NCBI GenBank assembly: GCA_004010935.1
Contig: CP026511.1
Span: 4,712,001 to 4,776,000, forward strand
Length of the DNA stretch: 64,000 nt
Reading direction: 5' to 3'
DNA from: Pseudomonadaceae bacterium SI-3
Lineage (GTDB): Bacteria > Pseudomonadota > Gammaproteobacteria > Pseudomonadales > Pseudomonadaceae
Below are positions 1 to 7,941 of this stretch, piece by piece. How positions within the stretch are numbered: the stretch's first letter is position 1; every line of letters begins with the position of its first letter. The position numbers were made by a program, and so were the translations under genes. Under the pieces are notes generated by a model. That model worked only from the letters and a program-made list of their open reading frames with translations, was not told where the DNA came from and did no database searches.

Positions 1-623
1 TCCACCCAGCTCGCCGGGATATCCACGCGTGGCAGCTCGTCGACGATCTCGTTGACCTGGAAGATGACGATGCCGTCGCTGAAGGCGGTCGGCTCGACCA
101 GTGCGGGGGTGTCTTCGGTGCTGGGCCCGGTGAAGATGTTGCCGTGACGGTCGGCCTGGAAGCCGGCGACCAGCGCGACATTGGGAATCAGGTCCACCAA
201 CAGGCGCGAATAGAGCTCGATGTAGGTGTGGATGGCGCCGACTTCCAGCAGCCCGTCTTCCAGCAGCTGGCTGATGCGCAAGCTCTGCGGACCGGCAAAG
301 GAGAAGTCGAGCTTGCGCGCGATCTGCCGTTCGAACAGGTCCAGGTGCTCGGCGCGGCTAACGCTCGGCATGATCATGTGCAGGTCGTGCAGCTTGCCGG
401 GGTCGGCCTGGGCCAGGGAGCGGGAGAGGAAGTCCGCCTGCTTCTGGTTATTGCCCTCGAGCACCACCCGATCACCGGGGGCGATCAGCAGTTCCAGGGC
501 CTCGACGATCCGCTCGCTGGGCAGCACCACGCCATCGGCGAGGTTGCGCACCTGATCGAGACGCCGGGCTTTTTCAGCGCGACGACGCGACCACTGCGGC
601 GGTGGGGAGATTGTTGTTGTCAT
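1..623 (-). CDS. mdcA: Malonate decarboxylase alpha subunit, 5' part (acetyl-S-ACP:malonate ACP transferase)
   Basis: The reverse strand opens at ATG 623 (MTTTISPPPQWSRRRAEKAR) and stays open for 207 codons to the window edge, so the C-terminal part is missing. The sequence, including GDRVVLEGNNQKQADFLSRS and the stretch VAGFQADRHGNIFTGPSTED, matches my memory of MdcA. This subunit moves the acyl-carrier protein from acetyl to malonyl at the start of malonate decarboxylation in the cytoplasm. The other mdc genes (C, D, E, B, G, H) would be expected to the left, outside the window. No mdc regulator is visible upstream; the next gene is an unrelated membrane protein on the same strand. Confidence 0.85.
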   Translation of the reverse strand, partial: MTTTISPPPQWSRRRAEKARRLDQVRNLADGVVLPSERIVEALELLIAPGDRVVLEGNNQKQADFLSRSLAQADPGKLHDLHMIMPSVSRAEHLDLFERQIARKLDFSFAGPQSLRISQLLEDGLLEVGAIHTYIELYSRLLVDLIPNVALVAGFQADRHGNIFTGPSTEDTPALVEPTAFSDGIVIFQVNEIVDELPRVDIPASWV

Positions 624-739
624 GGCGACTCCACAGTATTTCCGCTTGTGGAGCGCACAGTAGGAAGATGACCGGAGGGTCATCAATCAAGCGCAGAGGC
701 GTTTCGTTACGCTGAGGTTAACGATGGCTCTGGATGGGC

Positions 740-1177
740 TCACAGCCAACCGAGCGCCACGCTGGCGAGCAGCACGTAGCGGCCGCCCTTGGCCAGGGTT
801 ACCAACAAGAGGAAGCTCCACAGCGGTTCACGCAGCGTGCCAGCCACTACTGTCAGCGGGTCGCCGATGATGGGTACCCAGCTCAGCAGCAGCGACCAGC
901 GGCCGAAGCGGTGATAACGGCGCTGGGCCCGTTCCAGCTGCTGCGCGCTGACGGGGAACCAGCGTTTGTTGCGCAGGCGTTCGATCGATCGGCCCAACAG
1001 CCAGTTGACCAATGAGCCCAGCACATTGCCCAGCGTGGCGACCGCCAGCAGACCTGTCAGCGAATAGCCGCCATGCAGCAACAGCCCGACCAGCACGGCC
1101 TCGGATTGAGCGGGTACCAGCGTAGCGGCGGCGAAGGCCGCGCCGAACAGGCCGAGGTAGGCAGTCAGGTCGAACAT
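740..1177 (-). CDS. YqaA/DedA-like inner membrane protein
   Basis: A 145-residue hydrophobic protein with four or so membrane segments. It has the pattern of the short YqaA branch of the DedA/SNARE-associated family: a small-residue-rich N-terminus (FGAAFAAATLVPAQSEAVLV), a central GNVLGSLVNWLLGR motif, then RFGRWSLLLSWVPIIGDPLT. The glycine- and proline-containing G-D-P-L-T loop is typical of the family. It probably acts in the inner membrane; longer DedA relatives are linked to lipid carrier flipping or envelope homeostasis, but no function is assigned to YqaA itself. Start at ATG 1177. It is a single gene between mdcA and the oppositely oriented phnN. Confidence 0.75.
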   Translation of the reverse strand: MFDLTAYLGLFGAAFAAATLVPAQSEAVLVGLLLHGGYSLTGLLAVATLGNVLGSLVNWLLGRSIERLRNKRWFPVSAQQLERAQRRYHRFGRWSLLLSWVPIIGDPLTVVAGTLREPLWSFLLLVTLAKGGRYVLLASVALGWL

Positions 1178-1288
1178 TATGGAATGGTGGGCTCAGGCAT
1201 CGCCGATGCGACATAACGAGAAGGCATGATGAAAATCTGGCAGGCTGCAGCCTTGGCGTCACGCATGGCAAGGTAACAGAGGATTTTG

Positions 1289-1828
1289 ATGAAAGGCAGG
1301 TTGATCTACCTCATCGGCCCTTCCGGTTCCGGCAAGGACAGCGTGCTCGATGCGGCACGCGAAGCCCTGGCCGAGCGCGGCGTACGTATCGCACGGCGAG
1401 TCATCACGCGCTCGGCCGAAGCCGTGGGCGAATCTGCCGAAGCGGTCAGTCATGACGAGTTCGATCGTTTGGAGCGCGACGGTGCCTTTGCCATGAGCTG
1501 GCGCGCCAACGAACTCGCATACGGGATACCCATCCAGATCGACCAGTGGCTGGCCGCCGGTGAGGATGTGCTGGTCAACGGTTCGCGTGGCTATCTTGAG
1601 CAGGCGCGCCAGCGCTATCCCGACCTGCTGGCGGTGTTGCTCAGCGTACGCCCCGAGGTGCTGCGCCAACGGCTGCTCAAGCGCAACCGCGAAACGCCGG
1701 AGCAGATCGAAGCCCGCCTGGCGCGCAATGCGCGTTTCGAGGACTCGCTGGACGAACTCTTTCTACTGGACAACTCAGGCGATCTTCACGAGTCAGTGAG
1801 CAAGCTGCTGCGACTCATCGATCGTTAA
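1289..1828 (+). CDS. phnN: Ribose 1,5-bisphosphate phosphokinase PhnN
   Basis: A 179-residue P-loop kinase that phosphorylates ribose 1,5-bisphosphate to PRPP, the last step of phosphonate C-P lyase metabolism. The Walker A motif GPSGSGKD lies near the N-terminus, after RLIYLI. The layout is that of guanylate-kinase-like PhnN, with a lid helix around RLLKRNRETPEQIEARLARN. I chose ATG 1289 because AGAGG at 1278-1282 lies six bases upstream; a TTG three bases earlier is less likely. No other phn genes adjoin it, so here it may serve a general PRPP bypass. Assignment to the family is firm; the physiological role is inferred. Confidence 0.85.
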   Translation: MKGRLIYLIGPSGSGKDSVLDAAREALAERGVRIARRVITRSAEAVGESAEAVSHDEFDRLERDGAFAMSWRANELAYGIPIQIDQWLAAGEDVLVNGSRGYLEQARQRYPDLLAVLLSVRPEVLRQRLLKRNRETPEQIEARLARNARFEDSLDELFLLDNSGDLHESVSKLLRLIDR

Positions 1829-1832
1829 CGCA

Positions 1833-2075
1833 TCAGCGCCCTGGCTGTGGGTGGAAGCCCGGCACCGCGCTGGGCCGGTCGATGCGGCCGGCCGGCATGG
1901 TGCACTTGAGGTCGCGAAAAGGTTGGCCATTGAGCAGCTCCCAGCCATGCCCCGGCGAGGTCTGTCGACAGATCACGGTGCCGTCGGCCTTGCTTTGCCA
2001 CTGGTAATACGGCGCCGGGGCGGCGTACGCCAACAGCGGCAAGAACAGGCTGAACGCAATGAGAACGGCGCGCAT
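1833..2075 (-). CDS. Small secreted DUF4124-like protein
   Basis: An 80-residue protein beginning MRAVLIAFSLFLPLLAYAAP, a clear Sec signal peptide with cleavage near AYA/A. The short mature part has two cysteines (TVICRQTSPG and FRDLKCTMPAG), which could form a disulfide. The pattern YYQWQSKADGTVICRQTSPG resembles the DUF4124-type periplasmic domains common in Pseudomonas, though it is too short to be sure. Its stop lies only a few bases from the phnN stop, so the two genes converge. Function unknown. Confidence 0.6.
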   Translation of the reverse strand: MRAVLIAFSLFLPLLAYAAPAPYYQWQSKADGTVICRQTSPGHGWELLNGQPFRDLKCTMPAGRIDRPSAVPGFHPQPGR

Positions 2076-2154
2076 GGGTCGGACTTCGATGGAGGGCTGG
2101 CGCCACTTTAGCCGGATCGATCCATAGCGCAAGCACAGCTGGTCGCAGCGGCGG

Positions 2155-2583
2155 CTAGGACCAGACCTTTTGCGCCTCGCGCATGAAAATCTCCACCGTT
2201 TTCGGCCCGATCCCTTCGAACTCGCCCAGCCTTTTTTCCAGCTCCTTGCGGTCCTTGCTTTGTTCACGAATGTTGCCGAGCTTGCCGCCGTATTCGTTAT
2301 TGAGTTTGTCGCTGAGCTTGAGCAGGCGTTCGGCGGTCGATTCGTCATAGCGCACGTAGTGACCCTCCCCCAGCATGTCCACCAGCTCTTGCCAGCTGCA
2401 GTTGCCTAGCTTTCTCGGCGTGTCGCGTTTGTGCTTTTCGACGATGACACGATAGGCGTCGGCGGCGATGTCCTGCTGGATGCGCTTGCCGAACAGGAAG
2501 CTGGCGATGAACCATTTGAACAGCTCGCCTTCTCCCTGACTGATATCGATCCCGAATTCTTTCGCGCTGATTTCACTGGCCAT
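2155..2583 (-). CDS. Small HhH-containing protein, endonuclease III-like
   Basis: A 142-residue protein starting MASEISAKEFGIDISQGEGE. It is acidic/basic mixed, with no signal peptide. Near the C-terminus, LGEFEGIGPKTVEIFMREAQ is a helix-hairpin-helix motif of the endonuclease III/HhH-GPD type (GIGPKT). The protein is much shorter than Nth or MutY, and no iron-sulfur cysteine cluster or catalytic Lys/Asp arrangement is evident. It is probably a DNA-binding protein rather than a complete glycosylase. I used the internal ATG 2583 because the longer frame adds an unlikely Arg-rich leader. Conserved in Pseudomonas to my recollection; role unknown. Confidence 0.65.
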   Translation of the reverse strand: MASEISAKEFGIDISQGEGELFKWFIASFLFGKRIQQDIAADAYRVIVEKHKRDTPRKLGNCSWQELVDMLGEGHYVRYDESTAERLLKLSDKLNNEYGGKLGNIREQSKDRKELEKRLGEFEGIGPKTVEIFMREAQKVWS

Positions 2584-2964
2584 TGCTGTGTCTCGCTCGC
2601 GGTGGATTCCTCTGTTGCGACGCCAACGGCAGATCAGGGTTCGCATCGGCTTTTGCGCGGCGATAGGCAGAATTCCGCCTATCGCCGCTTCACCTATGAG
2701 CGAAATATTGCCAACAGGGGCTATGAGGCGGCCCTTACCCGCTGAAACAGAGCCTTCGGCGTTATGGCACAGCTCGTGCTAAGCCTTAACTGCCCGATGC
2801 GACGACCAACGACAAGAAAAGCCGCACAGCGCTCCTGCTTCACTCTGTGAAAGCACGTCCGACGCCGTCTCTCCTTTTCTTGTCGTTGCATGCAGCCCTG
2901 GCGCTGTAGCTGATCGTCTATCGTCAGTTCTGCAAAACCAATAACAACGAAACGGAGATACACC
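2584..2964. other. Intergenic spacer upstream of the TAXI transporter genes
   Basis: About 380 bases between the divergent HhH gene and the TRAP receptor gene. I see no convincing gene. The right end carries the ribosome site AACGGAGA a few bases before ATG 2965, so the promoters for both genes probably lie here. No repeats or strong hairpins were noticed. Confidence 0.5.
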
Positions 2965-3918
2965 ATGAGATTGACCAAACGCTTCAGCCTGCTCGCTGCC
3001 GCAGCGGCCTTCACCGCCAGCACCGCCGCAGTGGCTGCCCCGACCTTCATCAATATCCTCACGGGCGGCACCAGCGGTGTGTACTACCCAATCGGGGTGG
3101 GCATCTCCCAGCTGTACAGCAAAGGCATCGACGGCGCGAAAACCTCCGTGCAGGCAACCAAGGCTTCGGTCGAAAACCTCAATCTGCTGCAATCCGGTCG
3201 TGGCGAGCTGGGCTTTGCCCTTGGTGATTCTGTCGCTGACGGCTGGAATGGCGTCGAGGAAGCCGGCTTCAAGGCACCCCTGAAGAAACTGCGCGCCATC
3301 GGCGGCAGCTACCCGAACTACATCCAGATCGTCGCCAGCAAAGAGTCCGGCATCAAGACGTTGGCCGACCTCAAGGGCAAGTCGATCTCCGTCGGCGCGC
3401 CGAAATCCGGCACCGAACTCAACGCCCGCGCCATCCTCAAGGCTGCCGGCCTGAGCTACGAAGACATGGGCAAGGTGGAATACCTTCCGTTTGCCGAATC
3501 CGTCGAGCTGATCAAGAACCGCCAGCTGGATGCCACCCTGCAGTCGGCCGGCCTGGGTATGGCCGCCATTCGCGACCTGGCTTCGACCATGCCGCTGAAC
3601 TACGTGGAAATCCCGCAAGACGTGGTCGACAAGATCGGCAACGACGCCTACCAGGCGGCCAAAATCCCGGCGGGTACCTATGACGGCCAGGAAGCCGACG
3701 TGCCGACCGTGGCCATCACCAACATCCTCGTGACCCATTCGGACGTGCCGGATGACATTGCCTACCAGATGACCAAGCTGTTGTTCGAGAACCTCGACCA
3801 GCTGGGCAACGCGCATTCCGCCGCCAAGGACATCAAGCTGGAAAACGCCACCAAGGCGCTGCCGATCCCGCTGCATCCGGGCGCCGAGCGTTACTACAAG
3901 GAAGCCGGCGTACTCTGA
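2965..3918 (+). CDS. TAXI-family TRAP transporter solute-binding receptor
   Basis: A 317-residue periplasmic protein. Residues 1-25 form a Sec signal peptide ending AAVAA, and the mature part begins PTFINILTGGTSGVYYPIGV. The Gly-rich TGGTSGVYYP motif at the mature N-terminus is diagnostic of TAXI (TRAP-associated extracytoplasmic immunogenic) receptors. Later blocks (KGKSISVGAPKSGTELNA; ATLQSAGLGMAAI) fit the periplasmic-binding fold. It should deliver a small organic acid to the fused permease encoded next. The 171-base gap to that gene contains a hairpin that could set receptor:permease stoichiometry. Ligand unknown; glutamate or other carboxylates are known for the family. Confidence 0.9.
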   Translation: MRLTKRFSLLAAAAAFTASTAAVAAPTFINILTGGTSGVYYPIGVGISQLYSKGIDGAKTSVQATKASVENLNLLQSGRGELGFALGDSVADGWNGVEEAGFKAPLKKLRAIGGSYPNYIQIVASKESGIKTLADLKGKSISVGAPKSGTELNARAILKAAGLSYEDMGKVEYLPFAESVELIKNRQLDATLQSAGLGMAAIRDLASTMPLNYVEIPQDVVDKIGNDAYQAAKIPAGTYDGQEADVPTVAITNILVTHSDVPDDIAYQMTKLLFENLDQLGNAHSAAKDIKLENATKALPIPLHPGAERYYKEAGVL

Positions 3919-3955
3919 TTACGCCCCTGGGCAGCCTGGTGCTGCTCAGCCTGAA

Positions 3956-3983
3956 CCGCGGGCGTCAGTCCTGACGTCTGCGG
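3956..3983. other. Hairpin between TRAP receptor and permease genes
   Basis: An inverted repeat with 13-base arms, two mismatches and a 2-base centre lies 38 bases after the receptor stop. There is no U-tract, so it is more likely an mRNA-processing or stabilising hairpin than a full terminator. Such elements often let receptor mRNA exceed permease mRNA. Confidence 0.3.
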
Positions 3984-4089
3984 CTCGCCCAACCCGAATC
4001 TGAAGAGGCGCTAGTAAAACCAGCGTGAAATCACGGCAGGTTTTGTTAGCGGCTCTACGCGACCACGCTTTATCGGCTCGAGGCAATTC

Positions 4090-6123
4090 ATGAGCGAACT
4101 ACAACAAGAGGAAGGCCTGGCAGGTAGCGCAGCCGATTGGCCAAAAGCATTGTTTTATGTGGCCCTGCTGTTCTCCATCTACCAGATCGTCATGGCGGCG
4201 TTTCACCCGGTATCGAGCCAGGTACTGCGAGCCGGGCATGTCGGCTTTCTGCTGATGGTCGTTTATCTGTACTTTCCAGCCGCGGGCAATGGTCGCCCCT
4301 GGCAGCCGCTGGCCTGGGTATTGGGCCTGGCGGGCATGGGCACGGCGTTCTACCAGTGGTATTTCGAAGCTGACCTGATCCAGCGCTCCGGCGACCTGAC
4401 GACCATCGACTTCGCCGTCGGCGTCCTGCTGATCGCCCTGGTATTCGAAGCCGCTCGCCGGGTCATGGGCATCGCCTTGCCGATCATCTGCGCCACATTC
4501 TTGGCCTACGGCCTGCTAGGCCAGTACCTGCCTGGTGACCTCGCGCACCGTGGCTACGGCATCGATCAGATGGTCAACCAGCTCGCCTTTGGCACCGAAG
4601 GGCTCTACGGCACGCCAACCTACGTGTCGGCGACCTATATCTTTCTGTTCATCCTCTTCGGCGCTTTTCTCGAACAGGCCGGGATGATCAAGCTGTTCAC
4701 CGACTTTGCCATGGGCCTCTTCGGCCACAAGCTGGGTGGGCCGGCCAAGGTGTCGGTGGTGTCCTCCGCGCTGATGGGCACCATCACCGGTTCCGGCGTG
4801 GCCAACGTGGTTACCACCGGCCAGTTCACCATTCCGCTGATGAAGCGCTTCGGCTACAAAGCCGCCTTTGCCGGCGGTGTGGAAGCAACGTCTTCCATGG
4901 GCAGCCAGATGATGCCGCCGGTGATGGGCGCCGTGGCCTTCATCATGGCCGAAACCATCAACGTGCCCTTTATTGAAGTCGCCAAGGCTGCGCTGATCCC
5001 AGCCCTGCTGTACTTCGGCTCGGTGTTCTGGATGGTGCACCTGGAAGCCAAGCGCGCCAACCTCAAAGGCTTGCCGAAAGATGAATGCCCGAGCGCCATG
5101 GCCGCGGTCAAGCAGCGCTGGTACCTGCTGATTCCACTGGGTGTGCTGGTTTACCTGCTGTTTTCCGGGCGGACGCCTCTGTTCTCGGGCATGGTCGGCC
5201 TGGCGCTGACGGCCATCGTCATCCTTGGTTCGGCGATCATCCTCAAGGTCTCGTCATTCGGCATCCGCGTCGCATTCTGGATCGCCCTGGGCGTGCTCTG
5301 TGCCGGGTTCTTCCAGCTCGGCATCGGGGTCATCTTCGGGGTCATCGCGGTACTGGTAGCGATCTGCTGGTTCATCAAGGGCGGGCGCGACACCCTGGTG
5401 GTGTGCCTGCATGCACTGGTGGAAGGCGCGCGCCATGCGGTGCCGGTGGGTATCGCCTGTGCGCTGGTTGGCGTGATCATCGGTGTGGTGTCGTTGACCG
5501 GTGTGGCCTCGACCTTTGCGGGCTACATCCTCGCGGTTGGTGAGGACAATCTGTTCCTGTCGCTGCTGCTGACCATGGCCACCTGCCTGGTGCTGGGCAT
5601 GGGCATTCCGACCATCCCCAATTACATCATCACCAGTTCCATCGCCGCACCGGCCCTGCTGGACCTTGGCGTTCCGCTGCTGGTCTCGCACATGTTCGTG
5701 TTCTATTTCGGCATCCTGGCTGACCTGACACCGCCTGTCGCGCTGGCCTGCTTTGCAGCAGCGCCGATCGCCAAGGAAACCGGGCTGAAGATCAGCATGT
5801 GGGCGGTGCGCATCGCCATTGCCGGCTTCGTGGTGCCGTTCATGGCGGTCTACAACCCGTCGCTGATGATGCAGGGCGACAGCCTGTGGATGACTGCGTA
5901 CATGGTGCTGAAGGCAAGCTTTGCCATTGGTCTCTGGGGCATCGCCACGATCGGCTACCTGCAGCGGCCGCTGGCCTGGTGGGAGCGGGTGCTGGGCTTC
6001 GCCGCCGGTGCGATGCTGATCATGGCCATGCCGATCACCGATGAAATCGGCTTTGGTATCGGCTTCCTGCTGCTGGCTCAGCACATCGTGCGTGCCCGCC
6101 GGGCCGGGCCGGTACTGGCGTGA
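4090..6123 (+). CDS. TRAP transporter fused permease (DctQ-DctM type, TAXI system)
   Basis: A 677-residue polytopic inner membrane protein. The first ~170 residues hold a four-helix DctQ-like part. The rest is the large DctM permease, with the conserved block around residues 230-285 (ALMGTITGSGVANVVTTGQF and TSSMGSQMMPPVMGAVAFIM) and a second pseudo-repeat with LVLGMGIPTIPNYIITSS. This is the usual 4TM-12TM fusion of TAXI systems. It drives sodium- or proton-coupled uptake of the substrate bound by the upstream receptor. The downstream DUF1850 gene overlaps its stop by four bases, so the two are translationally coupled. Confidence 0.92.
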   Translation: MSELQQEEGLAGSAADWPKALFYVALLFSIYQIVMAAFHPVSSQVLRAGHVGFLLMVVYLYFPAAGNGRPWQPLAWVLGLAGMGTAFYQWYFEADLIQRSGDLTTIDFAVGVLLIALVFEAARRVMGIALPIICATFLAYGLLGQYLPGDLAHRGYGIDQMVNQLAFGTEGLYGTPTYVSATYIFLFILFGAFLEQAGMIKLFTDFAMGLFGHKLGGPAKVSVVSSALMGTITGSGVANVVTTGQFTIPLMKRFGYKAAFAGGVEATSSMGSQMMPPVMGAVAFIMAETINVPFIEVAKAALIPALLYFGSVFWMVHLEAKRANLKGLPKDECPSAMAAVKQRWYLLIPLGVLVYLLFSGRTPLFSGMVGLALTAIVILGSAIILKVSSFGIRVAFWIALGVLCAGFFQLGIGVIFGVIAVLVAICWFIKGGRDTLVVCLHALVEGARHAVPVGIACALVGVIIGVVSLTGVASTFAGYILAVGEDNLFLSLLLTMATCLVLGMGIPTIPNYIITSSIAAPALLDLGVPLLVSHMFVFYFGILADLTPPVALACFAAAPIAKETGLKISMWAVRIAIAGFVVPFMAVYNPSLMMQGDSLWMTAYMVLKASFAIGLWGIATIGYLQRPLAWWERVLGFAAGAMLIMAMPITDEIGFGIGFLLLAQHIVRARRAGPVLA

Positions 6124-6521
6124 TCGGACTCTGTCTGGGCTTGGCCGGGGTGGTGTGGGCGCAGGTGCCCGCAGCCGACTTCACCCTGGCCTGGACCCAT
6201 ACGATCGAGAAGATCCGTTGGGAAGAGGATTACCGCGTGACGCCGGACGGGCTGCTGCTCGGCGAAGCGCGGGTCAAGGGTTCAGGTGCCGGGATGGAAA
6301 TTCCGGATGACGCCGAACTGCGTGACGGGGCCTGGCACTACCAGCGCCAGATGCCGCCGTTGCAACCCTTGCGAGTGGGGCGAACCCCCGAAGCAGGGGA
6401 TTACCAATTGTGTTTTAACCAGCGTTGTCACGCCTTGAGCGAATGGCTTGGCCCGCCAAAAGCGGACCAGCCCGCGCTGGAACTCTGGAGCTGCGCCGCG
6501 CAGGCGGTGGGCTCCTCCTGA
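6120..6521 (+). CDS. DUF1850 protein, TAXI-transporter accessory
   Basis: A 133-residue protein starting at GTG 6120, which overlaps the TGA of the permease gene in a GTGA arrangement. The N-terminus (VIGLCLGLAGVVWAQVPAAD) is a probable signal or anchor. The body has the DUF1850 pattern: FTLAWTHTIEKIRWEEDYRV, then RVKGSGAGMEIPDDAELRDG. DUF1850 proteins are regularly encoded beside TAXI TRAP permeases and are presumed auxiliary, but no activity has been assigned. Its position supports the TAXI assignment of the whole operon. Confidence 0.8.
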   Translation: MIGLCLGLAGVVWAQVPAADFTLAWTHTIEKIRWEEDYRVTPDGLLLGEARVKGSGAGMEIPDDAELRDGAWHYQRQMPPLQPLRVGRTPEAGDYQLCFNQRCHALSEWLGPPKADQPALELWSCAAQAVGSS

Positions 6522-6535
6522 TTCTGGGTGACGCT

Positions 6536-6664
6536 TTGCCGCGTTAGGGGCGCATAGATCGCCCGGCGGATCGGTGGAGCGTGATCCGCCCTACAGCTCT
6601 AGCCCTTGCCGCGTTTGGGACGCATAAATCGCCTGGTTGATCGGTGAAGCGTGATCCACCCTAC
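6536..6664. repeat. Two tandem REP-like repeats, 70-base period
   Basis: Two copies of a 59-base unit (6536-6594 and 6606-6664) differ at about ten positions. Each contains an inverted repeat: GGCGGATC...GATCCGCC in the first and GGTTGATC...GATCCACC in the second, where a G-T pair replaces one base pair. They lie between convergent genes (DUF1850 and PepSY). They look like Pseudomonas REP-type extragenic palindromes and may protect or end both messages. Confidence 0.65.
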
Positions 6665-6689
6665 GTTGGCTCAGCGCCCACGGCGATTA

Positions 6690-7886
6690 TCAGATGGCCT
6701 GCACCGTCGCTCTGCGCTTGCTTGCTGCGAGCTGTCTGGCGCGCAACTTGCGCCACCAGATCACCACGCCGGTCACCGACAGCACGGCAATTGCCAACCC
6801 TAATACCGCGATCAGAATGCGCCCTGGCATACCCAGGATCCGGCCGCCGTGTATGGCGGGCTGCAGCATGTGGAACTGCTGACCCAAGGTGCCCTGCCCC
6901 GGTATCTCCTGCCCCAGCAATTGCGTGCCATCGCTGCCATGAAAGAACAGCCAGGCGTTGCCCTGGTTGCTGTCGTGGTCACCAAAGCCAGCGCCATAGA
7001 AGTTGTATTCGAAGCTGTAGTAAAGCTCACCAATCGGCTCGCTCAGGCCAAGGTCGGCAGCGTGCTGCATGGCATAGTCATAAGCACGGTGGAAGTCGTA
7101 CTGGGTGGTGCCCAGCTCCGCCTCTGGCAACCTGCCGCGTGCCTCGTAGACGCTCGGCTCAACTGGCGAAAACAACGACACCACCGGTTTGAACACCTGT
7201 TCGGGCAGGTTCATGGCAATGCTGCTGATGGCGACCGGCGTGAGCAGCAACCACAGCCACAGCCCGCTAGCACGATGCACATCGTGGTTGAGCCGCTGCC
7301 GCTTGATCTTCCAGGCCGTCCACCACTTGCCGAAAAACGGCCTACCACGTGGAAAGGTCAGCAGCAGGGAGACGAAACAGTCGAGGGTCCAGAAGATCGC
7401 GACGACACCCATCAGCCAGATGCCCCAATTGCCGGGCAAGGTCAGGTTGTAGTGAAACTCCAGCATGAAGGGCACGAAATTCTTGCGTGAAAAGCAGCAC
7501 TCGCCCCAGTAGCGTGTGCCGACAAGCTCGCCGGTCACCGCATCGAGGTATTGCACCAGGGGCTTTATGTCATAGGGCTTGCCGGTTTGCGGATCGTTGC
7601 GCGGCACCAGGGCCATTAGCGCGGCATGTCCCGGCTCATCGGGAAACTCCATGTACCAGACCTGCATGCGCGGGTTGGCCTGCTCGACCCGCTCGACCAG
7701 CGCTCCAGGTGCCAGCACCGGGCCTTCGCTGGCAGTGTGGTAGAACTCGGGGTTGAGCCACTCGTCCAGCTCGTGGTGGAAAGCCAGCACACTGCCGGTG
7801 ATGCCCGCCAGAAACAGGAACAGCGCCGTGGCCAGGCCGATATAGCGGTGCAGCAGTACCAGGATCGAACGCATCAAAGTGTCCAT
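6690..7886 (-). CDS. PepSY-associated membrane protein, putative ferri-siderophore reductase
   Basis: A 398-residue inner membrane protein. An N-terminal helix (LVLLHRYIGLATALFLFLAG) is followed by the PepSY-TM signature GSVLAFHHELDEWLNPEFY. Two central membrane helices come next (MGVVAIFWTLDCFVSLLLTF; GLWLWLLLTPVAISSIAMNL), and a last helix near the C-terminus (IAVLGLAIAVLSVTGVVIWW). Histidines in the helices fit haem or iron binding. Relatives such as FpvG and PiuB reduce iron from siderophores at the inner membrane. It lies 55 bases downstream of the TonB receptor gene on the same strand, so it is probably the last gene of the iron-uptake operon. Confidence 0.8.
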   Translation of the reverse strand: MDTLMRSILVLLHRYIGLATALFLFLAGITGSVLAFHHELDEWLNPEFYHTASEGPVLAPGALVERVEQANPRMQVWYMEFPDEPGHAALMALVPRNDPQTGKPYDIKPLVQYLDAVTGELVGTRYWGECCFSRKNFVPFMLEFHYNLTLPGNWGIWLMGVVAIFWTLDCFVSLLLTFPRGRPFFGKWWTAWKIKRQRLNHDVHRASGLWLWLLLTPVAISSIAMNLPEQVFKPVVSLFSPVEPSVYEARGRLPEAELGTTQYDFHRAYDYAMQHAADLGLSEPIGELYYSFEYNFYGAGFGDHDSNQGNAWLFFHGSDGTQLLGQEIPGQGTLGQQFHMLQPAIHGGRILGMPGRILIAVLGLAIAVLSVTGVVIWWRKLRARQLAASKRRATVQAI

Positions 7887-7941
7887 CTCGCAGAAAGCAC
7901 AAAGCCGCCGGCCGATGAAGGCCAGCGGCTAACGACAGGGC

